In this document: piece after piece, positions 35,035-43,714 of the stretch
Position numbering within the stretch: position 1 is the stretch's first letter
How the letters are laid out: each line of letters begins with the position of its first letter
Source of the DNA: Kiloniella laminariae
GTDB taxonomy: Bacteria > Pseudomonadota > Alphaproteobacteria > Kiloniellales > Kiloniellaceae
DNA: 46,164 bases
NCBI RefSeq assembly: GCF_027214005.1
Contig: NZ_JAPWGY010000013.1
Location: 1-46,164, forward strand
Direction of reading: 5' to 3'
Translations under genes and position numbers: made by a program
The notes under the pieces: model-generated
Database searches by the model: none
What the model was told of the DNA's origin: nothing
Seen by the model: the letters and a program-made list of their open reading frames with translations, nothing else

Positions 35035-36145
35035 TGTTGCTTGCCCCCGGATAGATCGTCAAACGGTCCTTGGGGATAGAAACACGAATTGTATCGCCTT
35101 CTTTCACACCAGTACGGCGAACCATGTTGATGGAAAAATCCCCTTTGATATGTGCATCAGCGCTTGCCGATTTGCTCATGAGGTCAACACGGAAAAACGA
35201 CCCCATAAATTCCATATACTTGATTTCCGCCTCAAAGGAGTTCGGCAGCTCGGTGGCATCTTCCTGAACCAGCATGTTTTCCGGGCGGAAAGCGACAAGA
35301 ATATTCCCTTTGGGCCCGGTCCCTTGCACTTCACACTGCAGCTCGACTTCGCCCATTTTAAGCTTGGTGCCACCATTGAATTCGCCAGGAATGAAGTTCA
35401 TGGTACCGATAAAGTCAGCGACAAAAGCAGTGGCCGGATCACGGTAAATCTCTATCGGTGTTCCAACTTGTTCAATCACTCCATTGTTCATAACAACAAT
35501 ACGGTCCGCCATCGTCAGGGCTTCTTCCTGATCATGGGTCACCATAACGGTCGTCACGCCAAGTGTCCGTTGCAGTTCCTTGATTTCATGGCGCAGATGT
35601 GCCCGCACCTTGGCATCTAACGCAGAAAGAGGCTCATCAAGCAGCAAAAGGCCGGGATTTGTCGCGATGGCGCGCGCCAAGGCAATTCGTTGCTGTTGCC
35701 CGCCAGAAAGCTGAGCCGGATACTTATCAGCCTGCGAGGCCAGGCCAACCAGTGCCAGCAGTTCATCAACCCGCTTGTTGATCTCTGCTTTGCTATGTCC
35801 ACGATTTTCCAGGCCATAGGCAATATTTCTGCGGATGGTCAGGTTCGGGAACAGGGCATAGGACTGGAAGACAATACCAAAATCCCGCTCGCTTGGTGGC
35901 AGATTGGAAACGTCTTTCCCGGCCTGGGTTACCTTGCCAAAGGTCTGGATATCAAGACCTGCAATCGCACGCAACAAGGTGGTTTTGCCGCAGCCGGATG
36001 GGCCGAGGAAACACACAAACTCGCCTTCATAAATTTCCAGAGTGATATCTGACAAGGCCGTAAAGGAACCAAAGTTTTTGGTCAGGTCAGTCGTTGTCAG
36101 ATAAGGTTTTCGCCCGGTATCACTACCGACAGTATTTGCGCTCAT
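35027..36145 (-). CDS. phnT: ATP-binding subunit of the AEP-type ABC importer
   Basis: A 372-residue ABC ATPase of the iron/spermidine (PotA-like) class. Walker A is GPSGCGKT at 48-55, the signature is LSGGQQQRIALARA, Walker B is LLLLDEPLSALD, and a His-switch follows in VMVTHDQEEALTMADR. A TOBE domain occupies about 285-360. The start at 36145 is preferred because GAGAGGA then sits 8 nt upstream; the ATG at 36151 would crowd it. It overlaps the permease gene by 8 nt, and is separated from the upstream binding-protein gene by a 351-nt gap with a strong hairpin. Confidence 0.9.
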   Translation of the reverse strand: MSANTVGSDTGRKPYLTTTDLTKNFGSFTALSDITLEIYEGEFVCFLGPSGCGKTTLLRAIAGLDIQTFGKVTQAGKDVSNLPPSERDFGIVFQSYALFPNLTIRRNIAYGLENRGHSKAEINKRVDELLALVGLASQADKYPAQLSGGQQQRIALARAIATNPGLLLLDEPLSALDAKVRAHLRHEIKELQRTLGVTTVMVTHDQEEALTMADRIVVMNNGVIEQVGTPIEIYRDPATAFVADFIGTMNFIPGEFNGGTKLKMGEVELQCEVQGTGPKGNILVAFRPENMLVQEDATELPNSFEAEIKYMEFMGSFFRVDLMSKSASADAHIKGDFSINMVRRTGVKEGDTIRVSIPKDRLTIYPGASNNG

Positions 36146-36496
36146 TGCCATTCCTCTCAAGCGGCCCAGTGGCACAGTTTTTCTGTGCTCAACCTTCAGG
36201 CAGCGATTCTTTAACAGTCTCTCTGTTTTTCGTCTCAGCGATCTCTTGTGAAAGAGCCGGATAACCAGACACCAAAAACCGATTATCCAAAGCTTAAGCC
36301 GGACAGAAGTCTACCACATAAACAATCGCTGAAAATTACTGTTCCGGAACTCTGGTTTTCCAAGGATATTCCCGGAAAAATCAGGCTGTAAAAGACGATA
36401 CATCCTGTATCAACAGAACAGCTCCGGATTTGAACACTGCTCTCTGGCCGTAGCCAGAGAGCAGGTCCATGGTCTTATAGACCCGAAATCAGAAAC
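36146..36496. other. Long intercistronic gap between binding-protein and ATPase genes
   Basis: 351 nt without a gene inside what is otherwise a compact transporter operon. It contains the hairpin at 36439-36462 soon after the binding-protein stop. It could also hold a second promoter for the ATPase-permease pair. Confidence 0.5.
36439..36462 (-). repeat. Intercistronic hairpin after the AEP binding-protein gene
   Basis: GCTCTCTGGC-CGTA-GCCAGAGAGC, a perfect 10-bp stem with a 4-nt loop, lies 34 nt past the binding-protein stop. It is without a T-run on the minus strand. Such elements often protect the mRNA of an abundant binding protein from 3' decay. Confidence 0.75.
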
Positions 36497-37534
36497 TTAT
36501 TCTTTTGGCTCTGATTTTGAATCATACCGGTTTGTCCATTCTGCCAGAATGGCATCACGGTTGTTGGCTGACCACTCAAAATCCATCGCAATCATGCTAT
36601 CCGTGATGTTCTCAGGATAGAATTCGATCGGCTTGGAAACACCAGGCATCGCCACGACAGCATAACCCTGGTTGTAATGTTCCATAGCAGGTTTGGATAC
36701 GATGAAGTCCATCAGCTTTTTCGCAGCATCAAGGCTGTCAGTTCCCTTGACGATAGCAGCTGCTTCCATTTCCCAACCAACACCTTCAGTTGGAATCACG
36801 ATCTCCAGAGGAGCCCCCTGTGCCTTGGATTTTGCAGCACGGAAAGCAAAGGAGATCCCAATCGCGACTTCACCGGCAGCAGCCTGTTTACAAGGCTTGG
36901 AACCGGAGTGCGTGTAGGCACCGATGTTTTCATGCAAGTCGTCCATATAGGCCCAACCGTCTTCTTCACCGAACATCTGCAGCCAGCTGGCAACATCCAG
37001 GAAGCCAGTGCCGGAAGATCCGGGGTTTGGCATAGCGATGTGACCTTTGTAGACAGGTTTGGTCAGATCAGCCCAGGATGTCGGCATTGGCAGGTTATTG
37101 GCCTCAGCTTCAATCGTATTTACGCAAACAGCAGCAACCCAGGCGTCCATCCCGGCCCATACCGGATTGTCAGAGTTATCACGGAAACGGCTGTCCAGCT
37201 TTTCTACGCCGACTGGGGCATAGGTTTCGAACATGTTTTCCTTTTTCATCAGCAGAAGACTGGAGCCAGCAAGACCCCAGACCACGTCAGCCTGTGGATT
37301 GTCTTTTTCAGCCAGAAGTTTCGCTGTAACAACACCCGTGGAATCACGCACCCAGTTGATGGTGATATCGGGGTGTACTTCATTGAAGGCCGCGGCATAA
37401 CGCTTGAGATCTTCGGCTTCAACTGCTGTATAAACGGTCAGTTCTTCTGCAGCAGCACTCCCCGCCATAAAGCCAAGAGCTGCAATTGTTGCAGCAACAC
37501 CGCCGAGCAGTTTTCTGTTGTAGGATTTGGTCAT
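36497..37534 (-). CDS. phnS: Periplasmic binding protein of the AEP-type ABC importer
   Basis: A 345-residue exported binding protein of the iron/AEP class (SBP_bac_6-like). The signal peptide has a hydrophobic core at about 9-25 and cleavage at AAA-EELTVY. The mature chain begins with the family ELTVYTAVEAEDLKRYAAAF, then DITINWVRDSTGVVTAKLLAEK and DVVWGLAGSSLLLMKKENM, and ends with NRDAILAEWTNRYDSKSEPKE. The form is that of the putative 2-AEP binding proteins (PhnS2 type). GAGGAG precedes the ATG at 37534. A direct-repeat array resembling a Pho box lies about 90-130 nt upstream (37625-37657). Confidence 0.87.
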   Translation of the reverse strand: MTKSYNRKLLGGVAATIAALGFMAGSAAAEELTVYTAVEAEDLKRYAAAFNEVHPDITINWVRDSTGVVTAKLLAEKDNPQADVVWGLAGSSLLLMKKENMFETYAPVGVEKLDSRFRDNSDNPVWAGMDAWVAAVCVNTIEAEANNLPMPTSWADLTKPVYKGHIAMPNPGSSGTGFLDVASWLQMFGEEDGWAYMDDLHENIGAYTHSGSKPCKQAAAGEVAIGISFAFRAAKSKAQGAPLEIVIPTEGVGWEMEAAAIVKGTDSLDAAKKLMDFIVSKPAMEHYNQGYAVVAMPGVSKPIEFYPENITDSMIAMDFEWSANNRDAILAEWTNRYDSKSEPKE

Positions 37535-37624
37535 TCTTTCACGCTCCTCATGATGATCGCCCGCGGAGGATTTCCCCCCGAGCATCCCTATTCGGTTTAT
37601 TACCCGTGCCGTCTATAGCGGCAC

Positions 37625-37657
37625 TTTGTTACAAACTTGCTAAGTCTTTGTTACGCA
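37625..37657 (-). promoter_or_regulatory. Pho-box-like 11-bp-periodic array upstream of phnS
   Basis: On the minus strand GTAACAAA occurs twice exactly 22 bp apart (37647-37654 and 37625-37632), with a degenerate TTAGCAA at the 11-bp position between them. Direct 7-bp units at 11-bp period are the arrangement of PhoB boxes, with CTGTAAC-type units a known variant. They face phnS. Confidence 0.45.
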
Positions 37658-37813
37658 ATTACTTCGCATCCAAAAACCTTCCCGAGCTTGCGCCCGGTTC
37701 CGAAATCATTCCCTTCCTCCGCTGCCTCCAACGGACAGGAAAGGAACCCTTTCCCTGCCGAGGCTGTCCTGCCGACAGCCCCTGACATATCCGGCAAGCC
37801 GGAATTTCATCTC

Positions 37814-39505
37814 CTAGCCATTCGCTTCCGCGACAGTGGTTCCTTCACTTTTTGGACGCACACGCAAACGGCTTTCACGCAACTCCCCACTCGCATCCAG
37901 AATGGGATAGGCGACGGAAGTCAGGTGAGAGTTAATTCTTTTCAGATCACGGATCATATCAATGTGCAGGGCCGAGGACTCGATCGATTCAATCCGGCCA
38001 TCCCGCAACCGCTGAAGATGCTTTTCTCCTGCGGCTTGTTCCATCGTACGAAACTGTTCCTTCCCCGCGATCAACTGGCGCGCGATATCAACATCACCCG
38101 AGACAAAAGCGGTCATGGCCAGCTGCATCTGATCCAGTGTACGGCGGTGAAGCTCTACCAGTTCCTTCCAGCCCTGTTCAGAGAATTCCAGCCGTTTCTT
38201 GATCTTCTGATTGGCGATTTCCAACAGGTTTTTGTCAATGATATCGCCGATGTGTTCAAGGTTTGTGGTGAAAGCAATCAACTCGACACAACGCGAGCTG
38301 GTTTCTTCATCCAGCTCGTTCTTGCTCACCTGGGTCAGGTAAAGCTTGATGGCCTCATGCAGATCATCAACCAGGTCATCCGACTTGCTCACTTCCTCCA
38401 GCAGAACAGGGTCGTTCCCGGAAAAAACCTCAATAACCCGGCGAAGCATATTCTCGACAACATCTGCCAGTCGCAGAACCTCACGCGTGGCACAGGCAAC
38501 AGCCACGGTTGGGGATTTTATCACTGTCACATCCAGATATTTGGGCCGCAGGTCATCCGCAGACCCAGGTTTGTCCGGCAACACCCGGGCCATAAAGTGG
38601 GTCATAAGACCAATAAAAGGCAGGAAGACAAGAGCCAAAGCAAGATTAAAGGCCGTATGGAAATTGGCAATCTGGCGACCAAGATCCGGGCCACTGATTT
38701 CAGCAACATAAGGGCCGATCAGTTTCATAAACGGCAGGATCATCAACACACCGAGCAAGCGGAACAGAAAGTTCCCCACAGGAATGCGACGGGCTGCGGG
38801 CACTTCGGCCATGGTCAGAGCCATTGGTACAATCCCTGCCCCGACGTTTGCCCCAAGAACAAGGGTCAGCCCCAGTGCTGGAGGCACAACACCCGCAAGG
38901 GTCAGAGACATGATCAAAAGGACCATCGCAACGGAAGAATGGGTTACCCAGGTAATCAGAGCTGCTAGGATCACCGCGATAACAGGCTCTTCAGAGAGCG
39001 GGATCAGGATATTCTGCAGGGTGACACTATCCCGCATGGGTTCAGAAGCTGCAACAACCAGCTTCAACGACAGCAACATCAACCCCAAGCCAATTAACAC
39101 ACGCCCCATGTGGCGCAAGGTCATACTGGGACGGGTAGTAAACAGGACAAACCCGAGCAAGATCAAGACCGGTGAGAGCCAGGAAATATCAAGGGAAAGA
39201 ACCTGCACAACGAGCGTAGACCCGACATCGGCCCCGAGCATAACCGCCAGAGCCGGAGCAATGGCAATCAGGCCCTTACCGGCAAACGCCACTGTCAACA
39301 ACGCCGTTGCAGTTGAGCTCTGCAGGATACCGGCCATACCGATCCCCATGCCAAATGCCGTCACGGTATTTCGTGTTGCCGAGCCAAGAAAACGGCGAAG
39401 ATGGCTACCATAAGCGCGCATTACTCCTGTACGCACCATACGTGTCGCCCACAGTAACAGCGCCACACCACCCGCAATTTTCAATAAAAGCTCGAAACCC
39501 GACAC
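37814..39505 (-). CDS. Na+/phosphate transporter with PhoU-like domain
   Basis: A 563-residue membrane protein of the Na/Pi cotransporter (NptA/YjbB) type. Two inverted repeats of a four-to-five helix unit lie at about 1-320, with the QSST signature at 62-65 (LQSSTATALL) and a degenerate second copy THSSVAMVLL. The C-terminal 345-545 is helical and PhoU-like. YjbB of E. coli, with the same layout, exports phosphate. Located directly upstream of the AEP importer on the same strand, it could remove the phosphate released by PhnA or take up phosphate; direction cannot be read from sequence. Confidence 0.87.
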   Translation of the reverse strand: MSGFELLLKIAGGVALLLWATRMVRTGVMRAYGSHLRRFLGSATRNTVTAFGMGIGMAGILQSSTATALLTVAFAGKGLIAIAPALAVMLGADVGSTLVVQVLSLDISWLSPVLILLGFVLFTTRPSMTLRHMGRVLIGLGLMLLSLKLVVAASEPMRDSVTLQNILIPLSEEPVIAVILAALITWVTHSSVAMVLLIMSLTLAGVVPPALGLTLVLGANVGAGIVPMALTMAEVPAARRIPVGNFLFRLLGVLMILPFMKLIGPYVAEISGPDLGRQIANFHTAFNLALALVFLPFIGLMTHFMARVLPDKPGSADDLRPKYLDVTVIKSPTVAVACATREVLRLADVVENMLRRVIEVFSGNDPVLLEEVSKSDDLVDDLHEAIKLYLTQVSKNELDEETSSRCVELIAFTTNLEHIGDIIDKNLLEIANQKIKKRLEFSEQGWKELVELHRRTLDQMQLAMTAFVSGDVDIARQLIAGKEQFRTMEQAAGEKHLQRLRDGRIESIESSALHIDMIRDLKRINSHLTSVAYPILDASGELRESRLRVRPKSEGTTVAEANG

Positions 39506-39650
39506 GATTGTTTACTAACCTCGCCCTGCTATTCTTTTTTATGCCACTTTGTCTGCCTTACTTATCCTGATGACAAAATCCACGAGATAAACAAGACACC
39601 AGAATTTGTTACCCGATTCATCATACCGACACAAGAAACGGTTCATAAAA

Positions 39651-39679
39651 CTGTCATATTTATAAAACATTTATGTCAC
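39651..39679 (+). promoter_or_regulatory. Pho-box-like direct-repeat array
   Basis: CTGTCAT-ATTT-ATAAAAC-ATTT-ATGTCAC has three 7-bp units at exact 11-bp spacing. The outer two match the PhoB half-site CTGTCAT/CTGTCAC closely. It faces rightward, away from the phosphate transporter at 37814-39505 whose start is about 150 nt to the left. Confidence 0.55.
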
Positions 39680-39987
39680 GAAGAATTTGTGACATTAAAC
39701 GCAACAAATCAACACATTTTTGATATTATCACATATTTTACAAACATTTTCTCTGAGAAATTAGTATTTCAGCGAAATTCCTCTTCACATATTTCTTTAT
39801 ATTTACATTGTGAACCGAGAAATAATATACTTCAAATCGATAATTCACATGATATACATAGATATTATCTATTTATATCCTTGAAAGCCCTCGCCACAGG
39901 CGGTCATCCAGACAGATTGAAATCGTGGTGCACCAGCATGACAGCTCCGCAGGAACCTCTCCACCTCAATCGATACTTCACATCATG

Positions 39988-40014
39988 ACGGGCCTTGTAA
40001 ACCACAAGGCCCGT
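39988..40014. terminator. Hairpin after the LOG-family gene
   Basis: ACGGGCCTTG (39988-39997) pairs with CAAGGCCCGT (40005-40014) around a 7-nt loop. It lies 26 nt past the stop of the gene at 40040-40855. No T-run, so it may be a weak or Rho-assisted end. Confidence 0.55.
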
Positions 40015-40039
40015 TCAAAGGTCCGCCTTGCTGCAAAAG

Positions 40040-40855
40040 CTACAGACTTGGCCCGGGGGCCTTCAGAGCGTGCTTCAACAACCCCTTGGTCACATAGTCA
40101 AATGCCTCGTCCATAGAATCGGTCACAAGATACAGATCAAGATCCTCTTCACTGATGGTGCCAAATTCACAAAGAGCTTCAAAATTGATTACCTTGTTCC
40201 AGTAATCCGAACCATAGAGAACAATCGGCATCTTCTTTCTGATTTTCTGTGTCTGGATCAACGTCAGCAACTCACAGAATTCGTCGAGAGTTCCAAAGCC
40301 TCCGGGCATGACCAAGACTGCTTTGGCCAGATAGATAAACCAGAATTTACGCATGAAGAAATAATGAAACTCAAGCGCCAGTTCCCTTGTGATATAGGGA
40401 TTTTCATTTTGCTCGAATGGAAGAGAGATATTGAGGCCAACGTTAACCCCCTTCTCTTCCGAGGCACCCCGGTTTGCCGCCTCCATAATACCGGGACCAC
40501 CTCCGGTACAGACCACAAAACGACGCTCTTCATCTCCAAGTTCCTTGGACCAGCGTGTGAAACGGCGCGCCAGTTCACGAGTTTCCTCGTAATAGCGCGA
40601 CATCTTCATCATCTTTTCGGCCTTCTCAAGCCCTTCACCAGTCCTCTTGGCTTCCGCTACTGCCTTTTGAGCCGTCTCTTCCGACTGAATGCGGGCAGAC
40701 CCAAAAAACACAATGGTGTCATCCACGTTAAACTCTTCAAAACGCGTCTGCGGCCCGAAATACTCGGATAGAATCCTGAGCGCCCTGGCATCAGGCGAGT
40801 TCATAAAGTCTGGATCGTGATAAAACTTGGGAATGTCGCTTGAACTGATTACCAT
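40040..40855 (-). CDS. LOG-family protein (cytokinin riboside 5'-monophosphate phosphoribohydrolase-like)
   Basis: A 271-residue cytoplasmic Rossmann-like protein of the LOG/TIGR00730 family, often mislabelled lysine decarboxylase. The family string PGGFGTLDEFCELL (about 180-193) with the catalytic glutamate is clear, as is the nucleotide-binding VVCTGGGPGIMEAANRG upstream and VFFGSARI in the first strand. Larger members like this one (about 270 against 190 residues) act on nucleoside monophosphates in general. Start ATG at 40855 has AAAGGCAG upstream. No operon partner. Confidence 0.88.
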   Translation of the reverse strand: MVISSSDIPKFYHDPDFMNSPDARALRILSEYFGPQTRFEEFNVDDTIVFFGSARIQSEETAQKAVAEAKRTGEGLEKAEKMMKMSRYYEETRELARRFTRWSKELGDEERRFVVCTGGGPGIMEAANRGASEEKGVNVGLNISLPFEQNENPYITRELALEFHYFFMRKFWFIYLAKAVLVMPGGFGTLDEFCELLTLIQTQKIRKKMPIVLYGSDYWNKVINFEALCEFGTISEEDLDLYLVTDSMDEAFDYVTKGLLKHALKAPGPSL

Positions 40856-41110
40856 ATACTGCCTTTCAAATTGACTTGTCCTGCAACCTGGGCCCACCCA
40901 ACTGCCCCAAGATCCAAAAATACGATCAGAACAAACAGGTCAGTGCGGGACCACAGCAGGTTACACACCTGATATATTAGACCAAAATTCCTATCTCAGA
41001 TATTAACAGCAGGTTTTTACACCTGAAAAAATGTAAATTTTACCTCTAAACCTAGACCTCCTCGACAGGCAGAACATCCGGCATTGCTGGCAGGAGATCC
41101 GGAGTTTTTA

Positions 41111-41596
41111 TTATTGCTGATCTTTTGCCCAGGCATCGCGTAGCGATGTACCCATCTTATGCAATGCATTATTGACCTGGACCTGATGCGTTTCAGCTTC
41201 CGAACTGTACAGGCCACCGTTGTTCCAGACCTCAACCCGGCCAATCATTTCACTCGCTGTCGCCGGATTGAAATAACGGGTGTTCGCATAGAGCACGACT
41301 TCGACATTACTGACACAGTTGACCTTGTCGAAAATTATTGTCGTTACCTTGGTATGCAACCAGTAGGCCGATGAACGGGTCAGGCGAAGCTCACCCTCGT
41401 TAAAGGCTCCAAACAGGGCGCGCTCAAAGACCTCACGACTCAGTCCACACTGCTCGCTGTAATAATTCAATCCAGATACATTGAGTTTTACATCCCGGAC
41501 ATTCGTCAGAGCCCCCGCAGATGCCGCTGATATACCTCCCGTAATCAGGGCCAGGCCCAGTCCGATAGCCGCCCGCCAGTAATATTTTTTCTTCAT
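41111..41596 (-). CDS. Secreted protein of unknown function
   Basis: A 161-residue exported protein with a good ribosome-binding site (GGGAGGA) before the ATG at 41596 and a signal peptide (hydrophobic 9-24, cleavage near ASAGA). The mature part is predicted beta-rich with two cysteines (SEQCGLS and KVNCVSN), which may form a disulfide. A C-terminal helix has VQVNNALHKMG. I recognise no family. It has no operon partner, but a larger in-frame reading to 41728 is possible and less likely. Confidence 0.65.
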   Translation of the reverse strand: MKKKYYWRAAIGLGLALITGGISAASAGALTNVRDVKLNVSGLNYYSEQCGLSREVFERALFGAFNEGELRLTRSSAYWLHTKVTTIIFDKVNCVSNVEVVLYANTRYFNPATASEMIGRVEVWNNGGLYSSEAETHQVQVNNALHKMGTSLRDAWAKDQQ

Positions 41597-42003
41597 TAAT
41601 TCCTCCCCTGTTACCCTTCTGGTTATCGGATTATTCAACGATACTGCTGCAACAACCCGCATTGCCCTCCGGGCAAGTCTGTTGATAACTCCGGCAGCCA
41701 CTCTGCCTGTTAAATATGACCCGAACATGACAGCTCAAAAGAGATAATCCGATATCTTCTGCTGTCTTTCGGAGTTTCTGCGCCTTCACTTACTCCAACT
41801 TCAAGACTACAATAGATCCGGTCAGAAAAATCGCTATAAATTCAACCTTTAAAAGTATAACTTACTTCTCATTAACCAATTGTCCGTAGATTTTAAAGTG
41901 TCCACGGGCTGTAGCCATCAGCCAGTGAGCAACGTTGCTGTTCCAGTTTATTGTAAACAGGCTCACTAACTGACTTGTGCAAGCCAGCCTCGAAGGAGAT
42001 ATC
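41597..42003. other. Divergent intergenic region
   Basis: About 407 nt between two divergent unknown genes. It includes AT-rich stretches near 41840-41880 and no recognisable repeat or RNA. Confidence 0.4.
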
Positions 42004-42363
42004 ATGCCATATGTATCACGATCTGCTGACGGAAAGATCACCGGCCTGTTTGAAGACACAAAAGAAGGTGCCCGTGAATTTATCGATGCCGATGCCCCCG
42101 AAGTGGTCGAGTTCATCCAGAATGTCGGAGAGCAAATAGAAGAGCACAGCGAGGTTATCCAGCAGGAGCTTGCTCAAAGTGACATGGAAATGATCCGTGT
42201 TCTTGAGGATCTGATTGCCACATTGATCGACAAACGCGTGATAATGATGACCGACCTGCCCAAAGCTGCCCAGCGCAAACTGGCCACCCGCTACTCCCTC
42301 AGAAGCAAGCTTACCGATCTCGGGAACATCGTCGGTGATAATGACGAAATTCTCTTGCCATAA
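42004..42363 (+). CDS. Small conserved hypothetical protein
   Basis: A 119-residue acidic protein beginning MPYVSRSADGKITGLFEDTKEG. It resembles the short proteins often carried in databases under the misleading label tryptophan synthase beta-like, which are not enzymes. A helix-rich middle (FIQNVGEQIEEHSEVIQQELAQSDM) and a conserved end (VLEDLIATLIDKRVIMMTDLPKAAQRKL) match that group. An AAGGAGATATC ribosome-binding site just before the ATG at 42004 supports expression and fixes the start. Role unknown. Confidence 0.75.
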   Translation: MPYVSRSADGKITGLFEDTKEGAREFIDADAPEVVEFIQNVGEQIEEHSEVIQQELAQSDMEMIRVLEDLIATLIDKRVIMMTDLPKAAQRKLATRYSLRSKLTDLGNIVGDNDEILLP

Positions 42364-42549
42364 GCCCCTTTGTCACAGCGTGATCTGTCAAAAAAGCAGC
42401 AGAGAAGTACAAGCAGAAGTTAGAGACGGGCCCCTGGATGACATTCCCCCCCGGGCAAAAAAAGAAATCGAGTTCTTACTTTTGATATATCATAATACTA
42501 AAAAGCAACACCCAGCACCCCCGGAGCTTCCGCAAAGACCGAACAAGCT

Positions 42550-43245
42550 ATGCCCAGATCAATACTTCCCGTAAACTTTGCCGACCAGGCCCCCAAAGCC
42601 CGCGTTGTGCAATACAACAAGAAGCGTTACTCGATCCGTCTCGAGCCGGTTTTCTGGCGCGCGCTGGAACATGCAGCGATGGAACACGGGCTTAAACTCG
42701 GGAAATTCATCGGAAAGCTCGAACTGGTTTATCAAGGACCAAATTTTTCGTCGTTTCTGCGTGTTTTCTGCATGATCTCAAGCGAACGGCGGCTGGCCGG
42801 TGCCGATATAGCCCCCAACAAGAGCATCATCCTGTCCCTTCTTGACGCCAGTCCCAGTCCGGCGGCCCTGCTTTCAGAAGACCTGACAATCATTTCCTGC
42901 AACAATGCCTTTTACAACTGGCTCGGGGAAACCAATATCGGTATCGAAGGTGCGAACATCACCCGCCTTTTCCAGTTGCGCAGCAAAGGTCCCTTTCTCG
43001 AAAATGTCAAGGACCTGCAGGAATCCCGGCTTCGCAACCTTGATGCCCGCATCATCAGGATGATCCCCGGCAAGGTGATCACGGCGCAGGCCCGACTGGT
43101 CAAGGCAAGCATTCTCAATCACAAGAAACAGTATATGGTGATCTGGGTCGCGAGCACACCGCGTATGGCAATCAGCAGAAAGCCCATCGCAAAAAGGCCA
43201 GAGGAAGAAGTCTCTCTCCCAGAGGAAAGTACAGCAGCCAGCTGA
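42550..43245 (+). CDS. Ribbon-helix-helix DNA-binding domain fused to a PAS-like domain
   Basis: A 231-residue protein. Residues 20-70 (KRYSIRLEPVFWRALEHAAMEHGLKLGKFIGKLE) match an RHH_4 type ribbon-helix-helix, normally a stand-alone protein of about 80-100 residues. Residues 95-205 then look like a PAS domain: LLDASPSPAALLSEDLTIISCNNAFYNWLG and later a strand ending VIWVAST. The C-terminal tail is charged and disordered. The ATG at 42550 lies at the family start; no strong ribosome-binding site is seen. This suggests a one-component regulator that couples a small-molecule or redox signal to DNA binding. No adjacent target is evident. Confidence 0.7.
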   Translation: MPRSILPVNFADQAPKARVVQYNKKRYSIRLEPVFWRALEHAAMEHGLKLGKFIGKLELVYQGPNFSSFLRVFCMISSERRLAGADIAPNKSIILSLLDASPSPAALLSEDLTIISCNNAFYNWLGETNIGIEGANITRLFQLRSKGPFLENVKDLQESRLRNLDARIIRMIPGKVITAQARLVKASILNHKKQYMVIWVASTPRMAISRKPIAKRPEEEVSLPEESTAAS

Positions 43246-43357
43246 TCTTCGGGTCTGTATTTCTGGAAACTGCCGCAACAGCGCAGACAACACCCCGGTT
43301 GCCGAAGATTACGGCCAGGAAAACAGAATGAACCGGGAATTATGAGACAGAACCCGC

Positions 43358-43714
43358 CTAGCGTTCCGTCTGTATGATAACTTCGCTCTCGCTATAAAGC
43401 GTAAGACCACTAGCAAAATTGTAAACATGAAGCCCCGTCACATCTACACCAGAGGCGGTGATATGCTCATGGGAAATTCCGCTATGCACAATCATATCCA
43501 GGGTTTCGAGATACACAGGCTGCCCTTCACCGGCGAAGAGCACGACCGCGCCGGAATCATCCGGCAGAAGGTCATCAAGGTGAAGCGCCACAACTTCGTC
43601 TTCATCATCAAAAACAGCTTCAAAAGGCGTGAAAAAGAAATCATCAGCATCTTGTTGCCGAGGATCTTTAACAACTCCCTCTTTTACCATTTCAGAATCC
43701 AGACCAGTTTTCAT
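43358..43714 (-). CDS. Acidic small protein of unknown function
   Basis: A 118-residue very acidic protein (long DDFFFTPFEAVFDDEDEVVALHLDDLLPDD region at about 24-53) without signal peptide or membrane helix. A beta-rich second half ends in TLYSESEVIIQTER. GAAGAGATGAAG before the ATG at 43714 supports translation. It sits 300 nt from a TolC-family gene on the same strand but with a terminator between, so a link to secretion is only speculative. Confidence 0.6.
   Translation of the reverse strand: MKTGLDSEMVKEGVVKDPRQQDADDFFFTPFEAVFDDEDEVVALHLDDLLPDDSGAVVLFAGEGQPVYLETLDMIVHSGISHEHITASGVDVTGLHVYNFASGLTLYSESEVIIQTER

Larger units (their letters stand above)
39506..40039. other. AT-rich intergenic island
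   Basis: 534 nt without a clear gene. The part 39590-39880 is markedly more AT-rich than the rest of the window. It contains the Pho-box-like array at 39651-39679, an overlapping TGTCAC-N9-GTGACA dyad (39674-39694) and a hairpin at 39988-40014. The plus-strand frame at 39689-39988 has no recognisable features. Confidence 0.5.

Noticed and set aside
36497-37534. Iron(III) binding protein of a Fbp-type importer
   Set aside because: The fold class is shared, but the fused permease and the presence of phnWAY favour AEP. Iron remains possible until tested.
39689-39988. Plus-strand 99-codon frame in the AT-rich island
   Set aside because: Composition follows the AT-rich DNA, there is no ribosome-binding site and no protein-like pattern, and it overlaps a hairpin. 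Kept only as a possible transcript.
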